A stretch of 64,000 bases of DNA from Rouxiella aceris (GTDB taxonomy: Bacteria > Pseudomonadota > Gammaproteobacteria > Enterobacterales > Enterobacteriaceae): NCBI RefSeq assembly GCF_012933545.1, contig NZ_JAADJU010000011.1, forward strand, positions 124,001 through 188,000. Direction: 5' to 3'. The notes beneath the pieces were generated by a model. It was given only the letters and a program-made list of their open reading frames with translations. It did no database searches and was not told the DNA's origin. The position numbers were made by a program, and so were the translations under genes. Shown in pieces: positions 46,189 through 54,880 of the stretch (its first letter is position 1; every line of letters starts with the position of its first letter).

Positions 46189-46449
46189 ATGTCGTATCCT
46201 GTAACCAACGTTTCAGCCGAAGATATCACGACCGACAATAGCTAAGGCAAATTAATTTTCGTCATCAGGATGGCGTTTTTTATTCTTGCTGGCCAAAAGA
46301 AAGCCCCCTACCGGCCGATGTGGAACACCTCTTGCTTAGCTTTATGCTTTAACAATGCTCGCGGCGATCGCAAATCTAAAAAATATGCGGATAAAAGTGA
46401 AGAGAAGTGAGTCAGATGAACAGACCCTACCGTAAAAAAGGAAATTGGC

Positions 46450-48036
46450 ATGATTAACAGTAACAGCGCCCCGTTTGGCATGGCCGTCACGCCGCACCAT
46501 CTTGCCAGCCAGAGTGCGCTGGCGGTGCTGCGTGAAGGCGGCAATGCCATCGAAGCCATGGTCGCCGCCGCCGCTACCATTGCCGTGGTCTATCCGCATA
46601 TGAACGGACTGGGCGGTGACGGTTTTTGGTTGATAGTACCTCCGCAGGGCGACCCGGTAGCCATTGATGCCAGCGGTGCCGCAGGTTCATTAGCTTCCCT
46701 CGATTTTTACGCCGGGCAAACCCATATCCCCCATCGTGGCCCCACCGCAGCACTTACCGTGGCCGGCACCGTCGGCGGCTGGCAGGAAGCGCTGAATATT
46801 TCCGCCGAATGGGGCGGCGATCAGCAACCGCTCTCCCGTTTACTGGCCGATGCCATTCGCTACGCCGCCGACGGTTTTCCGGTGACCGCCTCACAGGAAG
46901 CCGCCACGCGCAGCAAGCGCCATGAGCTGGAATCGATGGCCAGCTTTGCCGAGATCTTTCTGCCCAACGGTCAGGTGCCGCTCAGCGGCCAGCGTTTTAC
47001 CCAGCCACAGCTGGCCTCTACGCTGTCGCAACTGTGTGAACAGGGGCTGGACAGTTTTTATCGCGGCGATCTGGCCAACAGCATGGCCGCCGATTTCCAG
47101 AAACTGGGCATGCCGATCACCCGCGACGATCTTGCCGCCTACCGCGCACAACGCCGTATCCCGCTGAAGCTGAATCACAGCAAAGGTGAAATTTTTAACC
47201 TCACCCCGCCGACGCAGGGTCTGGTATCGCTGGCGATCCTCGGATTAACCGATCGCCTTAACCTTGAGGCGATGGATGAAGGGGCGACCATCCACAGTAT
47301 TGTCGAAGCCACCAAGCTGGCCTTCAGCCTGCGCGATCGCTTTATCACCGATCCACGCATTATGACTCAGGATCCACAGGCGCTACTGGATACGGGCTAT
47401 CTGGACGCACTGGCAACCCGCATCAATCCGCACCGCGCCGCCGACTGGGGCCAGGGCAAAGGTCCCGGCGATACCGTGTGGATGGGGGTGATGGATAGCA
47501 GCGGCCTGGCGGTGTCCTTTATCCAGAGTATTTACCACGAATTTGGCAGCGGTGTCGTGCTCCCTGCCAGCGGCGTGATGTGGCAAAACCGCGGTGCTTC
47601 TTTTAGCCTCGATGCCAATCATCTGTTGGCGCTGGCACCGGGCAAACAGCCGTTCCATACGCTCAACCCGGCCGCTGCTCGTTTGTATGACGGACGCACT
47701 ATGGTCTACGGCTCCATGGGTGGTGACGGACAACCACAAACCCAGGCCGCGGTCTTTATCCGCCACGTAGTGCAAGGCCAGCCGCTGCAAGCGGCCATTA
47801 GCGGCCCGCGCTGGCTGCTGGGCCGCACCTGGGGGCAAAGTTCTGACTCGCTGAAGCTGGAGGCGCGTTTTAGTCACGCTACTCTCGCCGGGCTACGCCA
47901 GCGGGGGCATGAGGTAGAAATGTTGCCGGAATTTAGCGAAGCCGTCGGCCATGCCGGGGCGATCGTGCGCCACACCAATGGCATGTTTGAAGGTGCCTCC
48001 GACCCGCGCAGCAACGGTAGCGCGGCAGGATTTTAA
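46450..48036 (+). CDS. hpxW: Oxamate amidohydrolase (gamma-glutamyltransferase family)
   Basis: A 528-residue N-terminal-nucleophile hydrolase related to gamma-glutamyltransferase. In Klebsiella HpxW hydrolyses oxamate to oxalate and ammonia at the end of urate degradation. The self-cleavage site and nucleophile is Thr342 in GPGDTVWMGVMD. The N-terminal part has HHLASQSALAVLREGGNAIEAMVAAAATIAVVYPHMNGLGGDGFWL (segments GGNAIEAMVAAAAT and GLGGDGFWL); the C-terminal part has VYGSMGGDGQPQTQAAV. There is no signal peptide, so it is cytoplasmic. First gene of hpxWXYZ, divergent from the RpiR gene. Confidence 0.9.
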   Translation: MINSNSAPFGMAVTPHHLASQSALAVLREGGNAIEAMVAAAATIAVVYPHMNGLGGDGFWLIVPPQGDPVAIDASGAAGSLASLDFYAGQTHIPHRGPTAALTVAGTVGGWQEALNISAEWGGDQQPLSRLLADAIRYAADGFPVTASQEAATRSKRHELESMASFAEIFLPNGQVPLSGQRFTQPQLASTLSQLCEQGLDSFYRGDLANSMAADFQKLGMPITRDDLAAYRAQRRIPLKLNHSKGEIFNLTPPTQGLVSLAILGLTDRLNLEAMDEGATIHSIVEATKLAFSLRDRFITDPRIMTQDPQALLDTGYLDALATRINPHRAADWGQGKGPGDTVWMGVMDSSGLAVSFIQSIYHEFGSGVVLPASGVMWQNRGASFSLDANHLLALAPGKQPFHTLNPAAARLYDGRTMVYGSMGGDGQPQTQAAVFIRHVVQGQPLQAAISGPRWLLGRTWGQSSDSLKLEARFSHATLAGLRQRGHEVEMLPEFSEAVGHAGAIVRHTNGMFEGASDPRSNGSAAGF

Positions 48037-48080
48037 TCTTGATGGCACAAATTTTTACTTGGTAAATAACAGGATCCGCT

Positions 48081-48281
48081 ATGAAAAAGACACCTGCTGC
48101 CGCGCCCGCTGACTGGGCGGCCTATATCCGTCAGATGGAGGCGGTTCTCGCCCTGGAACTCGATGATGCCCGTCGTCAGGAGTTGCTGACCCAGTTTAGC
48201 CGCATTGCCGCCATGGCCCAGCCATTGATGGATTTGCCGCTCGATCCGCGTCTGGAAATTGCCGGGGTTTATCACGCATGA
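48081..48281 (+). CDS. hpxX: DUF4089 small subunit HpxX (AtzG/GatC-like)
   Basis: A 66-residue protein, WAAYIRQMEAVLALELDDARRQELLTQFSRIAAMAQPLMDLPLDP (as segments LALELDDARRQELL and RIAAMAQPLMDLPL), with the DUF4089 pattern. AtzG of the cyanuric-acid pathway belongs to this family and is the GatC-like partner of the amidase AtzE. Its stop overlaps the hpxY start by ATGA, as expected for subunits made in fixed ratio. Probably required for the solubility or activity of HpxY. Confidence 0.88.
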   Translation: MKKTPAAAPADWAAYIRQMEAVLALELDDARRQELLTQFSRIAAMAQPLMDLPLDPRLEIAGVYHA

Positions 48282-49675
48282 AATCCTTGGCGCAACTGAC
48301 TATCAGCCAGATCCAGCAGACACTGCGCAGCGGAGAGATCTCCGCCAGCGACATCGCCCGTCAAACGCTGGAAAATATTGAGCAAGCCAATCCCACGCTC
48401 AATGCCTATACCCATATCACTCACCAACGTATGCTAAGCGAAGCGGCGAAAATCGATAAGCTGCGCGCCAGCGGAGCCAGCTTGCCGCCGTTGGCAGCCG
48501 TGCCTTATGCGGTGAAAAATCTGCTGGATGTCACCGGGCAGGTCACTCTGGCGGGTGCCAGTCTCAATAGCAGCAACCCGGTGGCCAAACAGGACGCCTG
48601 GACGGTGGCGCGACTTGCCAGCCAGGGGGCGTTGCTGTCGGGAATGCTGAATATGGATGCCTACGCCTACGGCTTTACCACCGAAAACAGCCACTATGGC
48701 GTTACCCGCAATCCGCGGAGTCTGGATCGTATTGCTGGCGGATCGTCCGGCGGATCTGCCGCCGCAGTCGCCGCCGGGCTGGTGCATTTTACCCTCGGCA
48801 GTGATACCAATGGCTCGATCCGAGTGCCTTCGTCCCTGAGCGGTATTGTCGGTTTAAAACCGACCTTTGGTCGTATCTCGCGCCACGGTAGTCAGCCTTT
48901 TGTCGCCAGTCTTGATCATATTGGGCCAATGGCGCGCAACAGCAGCGATCTTTCGCTGGTCTATGACGCGATACAGGGTCAGGATAGCGCCGATGCATTT
49001 CAGGCTGACCAGCCGACCGGCGAGACCTTTTCGCTGCTCAGCCGTGGACAGCAAGGGCTACGTAGCGCAGTACTTGGCGGTTATTTCACGACCTGGTGCG
49101 ACGACCACGCCAGGGCAGCGGTACAACGCGTTGCTCAGGCGCTGGAAGCACAAGAAGAAGTGCAGATGCCACAGGCGGAACTGGCACGTTCGGCGGCTTT
49201 TATTATTAGCGCTTCCGAAGGCGGCAATCAGTATCTGCCCAAACTGCGCGCTATCCCTGAGCAATTTGAACCGCTGTCCCGAGAACGTCTGTTAGCCGGT
49301 GCGATGATCCCTTCCGCGTGGTACATTCAGGCGCAACGCTTTCGTCACCAGTTTCAGCAACAAGTACTGGCGATGTTTGCCCACTGGGATATCCTGATTG
49401 CTCCGGCAACGCCCTGTGCGGCAACGCTGATAGGTCAGGAGAATATTGAAATCAACGGCGTAACACTGCCAACGCGCGCCAGTATGGGTATGCTGACCCA
49501 ACCGATCTCATTTCTTGGCCTGCCGGTAGTTTCCGTGCCGCTGACCACGGCCAGCGGTTTACCCATTGGCGTGCAGTTGATTGCGCCCCCCTGGCGCGAA
49601 GATCTCTGCCTGCGCGCCGCCTGGGCATTAGAACAACGAGGTATCGTCAGCGTAAGCAGCACGACGGTAGCCTGA
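48278..49675 (+). CDS. hpxY: Amidase-signature hydrolase HpxY (AtzE-like)
   Basis: A 465-residue amidase-signature enzyme. The Ser-cisSer-Lys triad is seen: VPYAVKNLLDVTG (Lys), GGSSGGSAAAVAAGL (cis-Ser) and LGSDTNGSIRVPSSLSG (nucleophile region). The closest characterised relative by family is AtzE, 1-carboxybiuret hydrolase, which works with AtzG. In this locus a ureido acid such as oxalurate would be a sensible substrate (product oxamate plus CO2/ammonia or carbamate), feeding HpxW; that is inference. It follows hpxX with a four-base overlap. Confidence 0.88.
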   Translation: MKSLAQLTISQIQQTLRSGEISASDIARQTLENIEQANPTLNAYTHITHQRMLSEAAKIDKLRASGASLPPLAAVPYAVKNLLDVTGQVTLAGASLNSSNPVAKQDAWTVARLASQGALLSGMLNMDAYAYGFTTENSHYGVTRNPRSLDRIAGGSSGGSAAAVAAGLVHFTLGSDTNGSIRVPSSLSGIVGLKPTFGRISRHGSQPFVASLDHIGPMARNSSDLSLVYDAIQGQDSADAFQADQPTGETFSLLSRGQQGLRSAVLGGYFTTWCDDHARAAVQRVAQALEAQEEVQMPQAELARSAAFIISASEGGNQYLPKLRAIPEQFEPLSRERLLAGAMIPSAWYIQAQRFRHQFQQQVLAMFAHWDILIAPATPCAATLIGQENIEINGVTLPTRASMGMLTQPISFLGLPVVSVPLTTASGLPIGVQLIAPPWREDLCLRAAWALEQRGIVSVSSTTVA

Positions 49676-49796
49676 TTTGGTTACTTTTCGGGGATTGAGG
49701 CCCTGTCCCGCAGGCGATTGTCGCAGCGACGCTAACGCCATTTGCGGACCATCGCCGACGCCTGGGGTAAAACTTTTTGCAGCATACGAGATAACA

Positions 49797-50180
49797 ATGA
49801 AAACTGAACATATCGATCGCCCGGCGATCCTTGCGGAAGTCAACGCCGCCTTTTATCGCTACGAACAGGCACTGATCAACAATGACACCGTGGTATTGGA
49901 TGAGTTGTTTTGGCACGACAAGCGCACCTTGCGCTTTGGTGCCGGAGAGAATTTATACGGTATTGACGCTATCCGCGAGTTTCGCGCTTCACGACCGCCG
50001 CAGGGGTTGGATCGTGACTTGCAAAACACGGTGATCACCACTTTTGGTGACGATATGGCGATTGCCAGCACCGAATTTAGACGCGAAGGCAGCGATAAAG
50101 TCGGGCGCCAGACGCAAACCTGGATCAAAATGGCCAGCGGCTGGAAGATTGTCGCCGCCCATGTCAGTCTGATGCAATAA
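49797..50180 (+). CDS. hpxZ: DUF3225/NTF2-like protein HpxZ (AtzH-like)
   Basis: A 127-residue SnoaL/NTF2-like protein with the DUF3225 blocks AEVNAAFYRYEQALINNDTVVLDELFW, LRFGAGENLYGIDAIREFRASRP and GRQTQTWIKMASGWKIVAAHVSLM. AtzH of the cyanuric-acid pathway, a decarboxylating amidohydrolase, is in this family, so HpxZ may be an enzyme that handles an unstable carboxylated amide made by HpxY. The ATG at 49797 matches the family start; the longer frame from 49677 is Cys/Pro-rich and lacks a ribosome site. It ends the hpxWXYZ operon. Confidence 0.85.
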   Translation: MKTEHIDRPAILAEVNAAFYRYEQALINNDTVVLDELFWHDKRTLRFGAGENLYGIDAIREFRASRPPQGLDRDLQNTVITTFGDDMAIASTEFRREGSDKVGRQTQTWIKMASGWKIVAAHVSLMQ

Positions 50181-50226
50181 CGGCGACACCAGGCAGATAA
50201 TTAGCAGACAGGACCGCTGCCAGGGA

Positions 50227-50263
50227 CAAGGATATGCGCTTAACGGACGAGTGCATATCCTTG
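50227..50263. terminator. Hairpin between convergent hpxZ and the chorismate-mutase-like gene
   Basis: An 11-bp stem CAAGGATATGC/GCATATCCTTG with a 15-base loop lies 46 bases after hpxZ. The T-run is poor on both strands, so this may be a terminator or an mRNA 3' stabilising element. Confidence 0.45.
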
Positions 50264-50358
50264 ACGTCACTGCCGGTGACATGCCGAACCAACCGCCGCG
50301 CGCTCTGCCATCGTCCCCGCTCTCCGGCTGTTTACAACGCTGGCAAAGGCATCACCGA

Positions 50359-50646
50359 TTATTGATTTAAATCCCGATGCTGCTCAAGTTCGTAATCGAT
50401 AAATGCGCCGATCATCGTCCGATAGACTTTTTCGATAATGACTTCCGGTAACCCAGCCTGCGCGGCGTCGCGGCGAACTTTATCTATCACTTTCTGCACC
50501 CGCTCCGGCGCTCGAACCGCATCCTGGTCCTTTTTAAATCTGGCCGCCGCCTTGACACATTCACCACGCCGGGCGATCAGTTTGACCAACTCACTATCCA
50601 ACTGGTCGATACAACTTCTCACCTCTTCAATTGATGAAAATTCCAC
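50359..50646 (-). CDS. AroQ-type chorismate-mutase-like protein
   Basis: A 95-residue helical protein of the AroQ/PchB family: EVRSCIDQLDSELVKLIARRGECVKAAARFK (segments IDQLDSELVKLIARRGECV and AAARFKKD), AVRAPERVQKVIDKVRRDAAQAGL and EVIIEKVYRTMIGAFIDYELEQH. Expected AroQ active-site residues Arg (ARRGE), Lys (FKKD), Arg (RAPER) and Glu (YELEQ) are present. The start is taken as GTG 50646 with GGAG 8 bases upstream; an ATG at 50682 is possible. It is the last gene in the GntR-hpxA-allantoinase operon, an unexpected companion. It could make or cleave chorismate or isochorismate, or act on a different acid; not known. Confidence 0.75.
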   Translation of the reverse strand: MEFSSIEEVRSCIDQLDSELVKLIARRGECVKAAARFKKDQDAVRAPERVQKVIDKVRRDAAQAGLPEVIIEKVYRTMIGAFIDYELEQHRDLNQ

Positions 50647-50718
50647 CCTTCGATCTCCATAACTAGTACACAAGATCAACAAGGTTACAGCAAGTTGCAG
50701 GTAAATCTACTGTTGTGA

Positions 50719-51660
50719 TCAACTGGCAGGATGATATTTCACCCAATGGTCTGCAATCTCCTGCCGTTTGCAAACCCAAACCCGATCGTGGGATTGCACA
50801 TAATCAAGAAACCGCTGCAAGGCTCGGAAACGTCCCGGGCGGCCCAAAATACGGCAATGCATGCCGATAGACATCATTTTTGGTGCGGTTTCCCCTTCGG
50901 CGTAAAGCACGTCAAAACTGTCTTTCAGATAGCTGTAAAACTGTTCGCCGCTGTTAAAGCCCTGCGGGGAAGCGAAGCGCATATCATTGGCGTCCAGCGT
51001 ATAGGGGATCACCAGATGAGATTTTACTTCGCCAGAGTCGAGGGTTACCGGCATCCAGAATGGCAGGTCGTCGCCATAATAGTCGCTGTCATACTGAAAT
51101 CCTCCCTGCTCCACCAGCAGCTTACGGGTATTGGGGCTGTCGCGACCGGTGTACCAGCCCAGAGGTTGCTGACCAAAGAGATCGCCCAGCACGGCAATGG
51201 CTTTGCGCATATGTTCCGCTTCCTGCTGTTGGCTCATATCCTGATAATGCAGCCAGCGCCAGCCGTGGCTCACCACGTCATAGTCCGCCTGCCTGATCGC
51301 CGCCACCACTTCGGGATTGCGTGCCAGCGCCATGGCGACACCAAAGATAGTCAATGGTAATCCGCGTTGCTGAAATTCCTGATGAATACGCCAGAAACCG
51401 GCGCGCGGTCCGTATTCATACAGGGAATCCATCGACATATGCCGATCGGCAAAGCTGGCCGCGCCAATAATATCGGACAGAAACTGCTCGGAACCGGCAT
51501 CACCATGCAGCACATTATTTTCCGCCCCCTCTTCGTAGTTAAGCACAAACTGTACGGCGATACGGGCATTGCCCGGCCAGTTGGCATGCGGCGGACGACC
51601 GGCGTAACCAATCAGATCGCGGGGATAATTACGGGTGAAATCATAATCAATATCAGACAT
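50719..51660 (-). CDS. hpxB: Allantoinase (PuuE type, polysaccharide-deacetylase fold)
   Basis: A metal-independent or loosely metal-dependent allantoinase that opens S-allantoin to allantoate. The 313-residue NodB/polysaccharide-deacetylase-fold protein has YPRDLIGYAGRPPHANWPGNARIAVQFVLNYEEGAE at the start (segments YPRDLIGYAGRPP and QFVLNYEEGAE), EYGPRAGFWRIHQEFQQRGLP, DVVSHGWRWLHYQDM and GWYTGRDSPNTRKLLVEQGGF. This is the PuuE type, not the amidohydrolase-fold AllB of E. coli. It lies 18 bases after hpxA. Its product allantoate is the substrate of HpxK in the neighbouring operon. Also named puuE. Confidence 0.92.
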   Translation of the reverse strand: MSDIDYDFTRNYPRDLIGYAGRPPHANWPGNARIAVQFVLNYEEGAENNVLHGDAGSEQFLSDIIGAASFADRHMSMDSLYEYGPRAGFWRIHQEFQQRGLPLTIFGVAMALARNPEVVAAIRQADYDVVSHGWRWLHYQDMSQQQEAEHMRKAIAVLGDLFGQQPLGWYTGRDSPNTRKLLVEQGGFQYDSDYYGDDLPFWMPVTLDSGEVKSHLVIPYTLDANDMRFASPQGFNSGEQFYSYLKDSFDVLYAEGETAPKMMSIGMHCRILGRPGRFRALQRFLDYVQSHDRVWVCKRQEIADHWVKYHPAS

Positions 51661-51678
51661 GGTTTTCTCGGCTAGTCA

Positions 51679-52446
51679 TTAATTATTCAGGTCTTTAAAG
51701 CGCCCGGAAAGAGGTTTAGGCAGCGGATAATCGAGATCGCCGTATTTACTGGTGGTCAGACGCAGGGCATGTAGCGACTCAATCAGGCGCACGGCCGCGC
51801 TGACGCCGTCAATCACCGGCATACCCAGTTCAATCGTCAACGCCTGCGCCAAATCGGCCATACCACCGCAACCCAGTACGATGGCTCCACTGCCGTCCTG
51901 CTGTTTGGCTTTAATACATTGCTCGCGCACTTTCTGCTGTGCCAGGCCACTGCCATCGTCGAGGGATAACACAGGTAGATCAATGGCATGCAGCGCCGCA
52001 CAGTGGCGTTCGAAACCATATTGATGCAGCAGATGCCGCGCAATGGTCAGAGTGCGCGGCAGGGTGGTGACGATCGAGAAACGTGTCGCCAGCAGCGTGG
52101 CCATATGCATTGCCGCTTCGGCGATACCCACCACCGGACTGCGGGCAATCTCGCGAGCGGCAAGCAGCCCCGGATCGCCAAAGCAGGCAATAATATGGCC
52201 GTCAACGCCCGCCTCCCGCCCAGCCTTGACCTGTTGTAAAACACCCAGGGTGGCAATAGCTTCATCAAAATGCCCTTCAATCGAGGGCGCGCCTTCCTGT
52301 GGACAAACGGCAAGGATTTCCGTCCCCACCGAGGCCACTTGCCGCGCGGTAGTGGCCATCACTTCGGTCATCCCCAGGCTGGTATTAGGATTGATCAATT
52401 GTATACACAACCGAGTATCAACACTGCGTTGCAGGGCGGCCGTCAT
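51679..52446 (-). CDS. hpxA: Allantoin racemase (Asp/Glu/hydantoin racemase family)
   Basis: It interconverts R- and S-allantoin so that both are usable by the stereospecific allantoinase. The 255-residue protein has LCIQLINPNTSLGMTEVM near the start, the first catalytic Cys in GHIIACFGDPGLLAAREI and the second in GAIVLGCGGMADLAQAL. Its start overlaps the GntR gene's stop by ATGA. A GTATAC palindrome-like site lies inside the first 15 codons. Confidence 0.9.
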   Translation of the reverse strand: MTAALQRSVDTRLCIQLINPNTSLGMTEVMATTARQVASVGTEILAVCPQEGAPSIEGHFDEAIATLGVLQQVKAGREAGVDGHIIACFGDPGLLAAREIARSPVVGIAEAAMHMATLLATRFSIVTTLPRTLTIARHLLHQYGFERHCAALHAIDLPVLSLDDGSGLAQQKVREQCIKAKQQDGSGAIVLGCGGMADLAQALTIELGMPVIDGVSAAVRLIESLHALRLTTSKYGDLDYPLPKPLSGRFKDLNN

Positions 52447-53180
52447 AATTGCACTTCCTTATGCACAGCTGCGCCAGCAAAAATTTGTGCAAAGTCAGGG
52501 ACTGGACCTTCACTGTTTTCAAAACGCAGGCTGGCGACAATAGCGTCAAAATGCTGCGCCATACTGTCAGCCAATGCCGCGCTGTCGCGCTTTTTCAGCA
52601 ACAGCAAGAGATCGTCATGATCGTGGCAGCGACAACCTTGCTGCCAGGGCGCGCCCCAGGCGGCAATGGCCAGCGAAGAGCGCAGAGTAAGCTGTGACAC
52701 GGTTTCGGTAAGCACTTTGTTGCCCGAAATTGCCTGTAACTGGACGTGAAAAGCGGCAGAAAGCCGGATCGCCGCCGGACCATTGCGATCGTCATGCGCT
52801 CGCTTCTCTTCACTCACGATCTTTTTCATCGCCGCCAGGTGCGGTGGCTGACAATGCGCCACCACTTCAACCATATTGGCGCACTCAAGAATTTTTCGGG
52901 TAGTAAAAACGCTGCGCGATTCTTCGGCATCCGGCAGGGTGACATGCGCACCACGTTTGGGCAAAAGGGTCACCAATTGCACTGCGGCAAGGCGCTGTAA
53001 CACGCGACGAATGCCGGTACGACTGACAGAAAACGCCTCGGCCAGGGCCTCTTCCGGTAATTTGTTTCCGGGCAAAAGCTGATGTTCGACGATCGATCTG
53101 ACCAATGCGTTATAAATATGATCGTCTTTATCCTCAGTAAAATAAGCCGTATTCAGGCCGCTCCAGCTGGTCATCATCAC
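52443..53180 (-). CDS. hpxS: GntR-family (FCD) transcriptional regulator of the allantoin genes
   Basis: A 245-residue regulator of the FadR/FCD subfamily: winged HTH at residues 20-85 (DHIYNALVRSIVEHQLLPGNKLPEEALAEAFSVSRTGIRRVLQRL; key core KLPEEALAEAFSVSRTGIRR) and an all-helical FCD effector domain with ECANMVEVV, HVQLQAISGN and MAQHFDAIV. It is the first gene of the operon with hpxA and hpxB and divergent from the NCS1 permease, with three GTATAC sites in between, so autoregulation and control of both units are likely. The effector may be a ureide or urate. The hpxS name is by position and family; the family call is firm. Confidence 0.8.
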   Translation of the reverse strand: MMMTSWSGLNTAYFTEDKDDHIYNALVRSIVEHQLLPGNKLPEEALAEAFSVSRTGIRRVLQRLAAVQLVTLLPKRGAHVTLPDAEESRSVFTTRKILECANMVEVVAHCQPPHLAAMKKIVSEEKRAHDDRNGPAAIRLSAAFHVQLQAISGNKVLTETVSQLTLRSSLAIAAWGAPWQQGCRCHDHDDLLLLLKKRDSAALADSMAQHFDAIVASLRFENSEGPVPDFAQIFAGAAVHKEVQL

Positions 53181-53186
53181 TACTCC

Positions 53187-53243
53187 GTATACCTTTCAGA
53201 TAGCTAATCGTATACATGAATATCTTTTTTTGTATACAAAAAA
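53187..53243. promoter_or_regulatory. Candidate GntR operators between regulator and permease genes
   Basis: Three GTATAC cores at 53187-53192, 53210-53215 and 53232-53237 are spaced 23 and 22 bases apart, about two helical turns. The last is the centre of a perfect 18-bp palindrome of six T, GTATAC and six A (53226-53243). A fourth core lies in hpxA at 52401-52406. GTATAC-centred palindromes are typical of FCD GntR regulators. Confidence 0.7.
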
Positions 53244-53349
53244 TAAAATTTGGCCTAATTCCTGCACTGCACATTTGAATGATTTTTTTTGGAACGCCGC
53301 AAGACGGCCTCCCTTCTTCCAAATGTTGTCAATGACAGGAGCACGATTT

Positions 53350-54855
53350 ATGCCAAACCAGGAAATCACCTCTGCTGCTGCCCCGGCCTCAAGTGCCGGG
53401 ATCATCAAGCCGCACTACAGCCCCAGGTTATGTAATGACGATTTGGCCCCAACCCGCGATCAGAACTGGAGTTGGTACAATATTTTTTCGTTCTGGATGT
53501 CTGACGTACACAGTATGGGAGGCTACGTGGTGGCCGCCAGCTTCTTTACTCTTGGCCTGGCCAGCTGGCAGGTATTGATTTGTCTGTTATGCGGAATTTG
53601 TATTGTGCAGATTTGTGCAAACCTGGTGGCCAAACCCAGCCAGCAGGCTGGAGTGCCTTATGCGGTGATCTGCCGTCAGGCCTTTGGCGTATTTGGTGCC
53701 AATATTCCGGCGGTGATCCGTGGCTTGATTGCTTTTGCCTGGTACGGTATTCAAACCTATCTGGCGGCCAGCGCACTGATGCTGGTGCTGTTGAAGTTTT
53801 TCCCGGCACTTAATCCGTTAACCTTGCCGCACTGGCTGGGCCTGTCGGCGTTGGGCTGGATATGCTTTGGCATTATGTGGGTATTGCAGGCGATGGTGTT
53901 CTGGCACGGTATGAGCGCGATCAAACGCTTTATCGATGTCGCCGGTCCGGCGGTGTATGTGGTGATGCTGCTGCTGGCTGCCTGGATTGTGTACAAAACC
54001 GGTCTGAGCAATATCTCTTTTACCCTGGCCAGCAAATCACTGACTGCCGGTCAGCAAACCTGGGAAATGATCACCGCCACCGCGCTGGTGGTCTCCTATT
54101 TCTCCGGGCCATTGCTAAACTTTGGCGATTTCTCTCGTTACGCAAAAAATATGGGCGAAATACGCCGCGGCAACCGCTGGGGCCTGCCGTTTAACTTTCT
54201 GCTGTTTTCTATTGTCACCGTGGTCATTGTTTCCGGTACCCAGTCGCTGTTTGGCACTATGATCACCGATCCTATCGAAACCGTAAGCCGCGTTGGCAAC
54301 AGCGTTGCGGTAGCCCTCGGCCTGCTGACCATGATTATTGCCACCATCGGCATTAATATTGTCGCCAACTTTGTGTCACCGGCCTTTGACTTCTCCAACT
54401 GCTCACCGCAAAAAATCAGCTTCCGCACCGGCGGGATGATTGCTGCCGTAGGTTCAGTATTGTTAACCCCGTGGAACCTGTTCCAGTCACCAGAACTTAT
54501 CCACTATACCCTCGACGTGCTGGGCTCCTTTATCGGACCATTGTTCGGGATTCTGCTGACAGATTACTACCTGATTAAACGCGGCCATCTCGATGTCGAT
54601 GCCCTGTTTAACGCTACACCGTCCGGACGCTACTGGTATCGTAACGGCTTTAACCCGAAAGCCATTGCCTCGCTGATCCCGGCGGTGCTGATTGGTCTGG
54701 TGATTAGCTTTACTCCTGACCTGCATCAGGTAGCCAATTTTAGCTGGTTTATTGGCGCATTTCTGTCGGCAGGGTTCTACCGCTTTGTGGCTCGTCACGA
54801 TCGTGCCGCCAGCGTATCCATGAGTTATATAAAAGCCGAGTTAGGCAAAGAGTAA
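53350..54855 (+). CDS. NCS1-family allantoin/purine permease
   Basis: A 501-residue integral membrane protein of the nucleobase-cation-symport-1 family (PucI/AllP-like). It begins with the cytoplasmic NDDLAPTRDQNWSWYNIFSFWMSDVHSMGGYV (core: APTRDQNWSWYNIFSFWMSD), a family signature, followed by about 12 membrane helices, with ATALVVSYFSGPLLNFGDFSRY and LGSFIGPLFGILLTDYYLIKRG. It most likely imports allantoin with Na+ or H+. The ATG at 53350 with AGGAG is preferred to the frame start at 53230, which lies in the operator region. Divergent from the GntR gene. Confidence 0.88.
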   Translation: MPNQEITSAAAPASSAGIIKPHYSPRLCNDDLAPTRDQNWSWYNIFSFWMSDVHSMGGYVVAASFFTLGLASWQVLICLLCGICIVQICANLVAKPSQQAGVPYAVICRQAFGVFGANIPAVIRGLIAFAWYGIQTYLAASALMLVLLKFFPALNPLTLPHWLGLSALGWICFGIMWVLQAMVFWHGMSAIKRFIDVAGPAVYVVMLLLAAWIVYKTGLSNISFTLASKSLTAGQQTWEMITATALVVSYFSGPLLNFGDFSRYAKNMGEIRRGNRWGLPFNFLLFSIVTVVIVSGTQSLFGTMITDPIETVSRVGNSVAVALGLLTMIIATIGINIVANFVSPAFDFSNCSPQKISFRTGGMIAAVGSVLLTPWNLFQSPELIHYTLDVLGSFIGPLFGILLTDYYLIKRGHLDVDALFNATPSGRYWYRNGFNPKAIASLIPAVLIGLVISFTPDLHQVANFSWFIGAFLSAGFYRFVARHDRAASVSMSYIKAELGKE

Positions 54856-54880
54856 TGGCGCAAGGCCAATAAAAACGACA

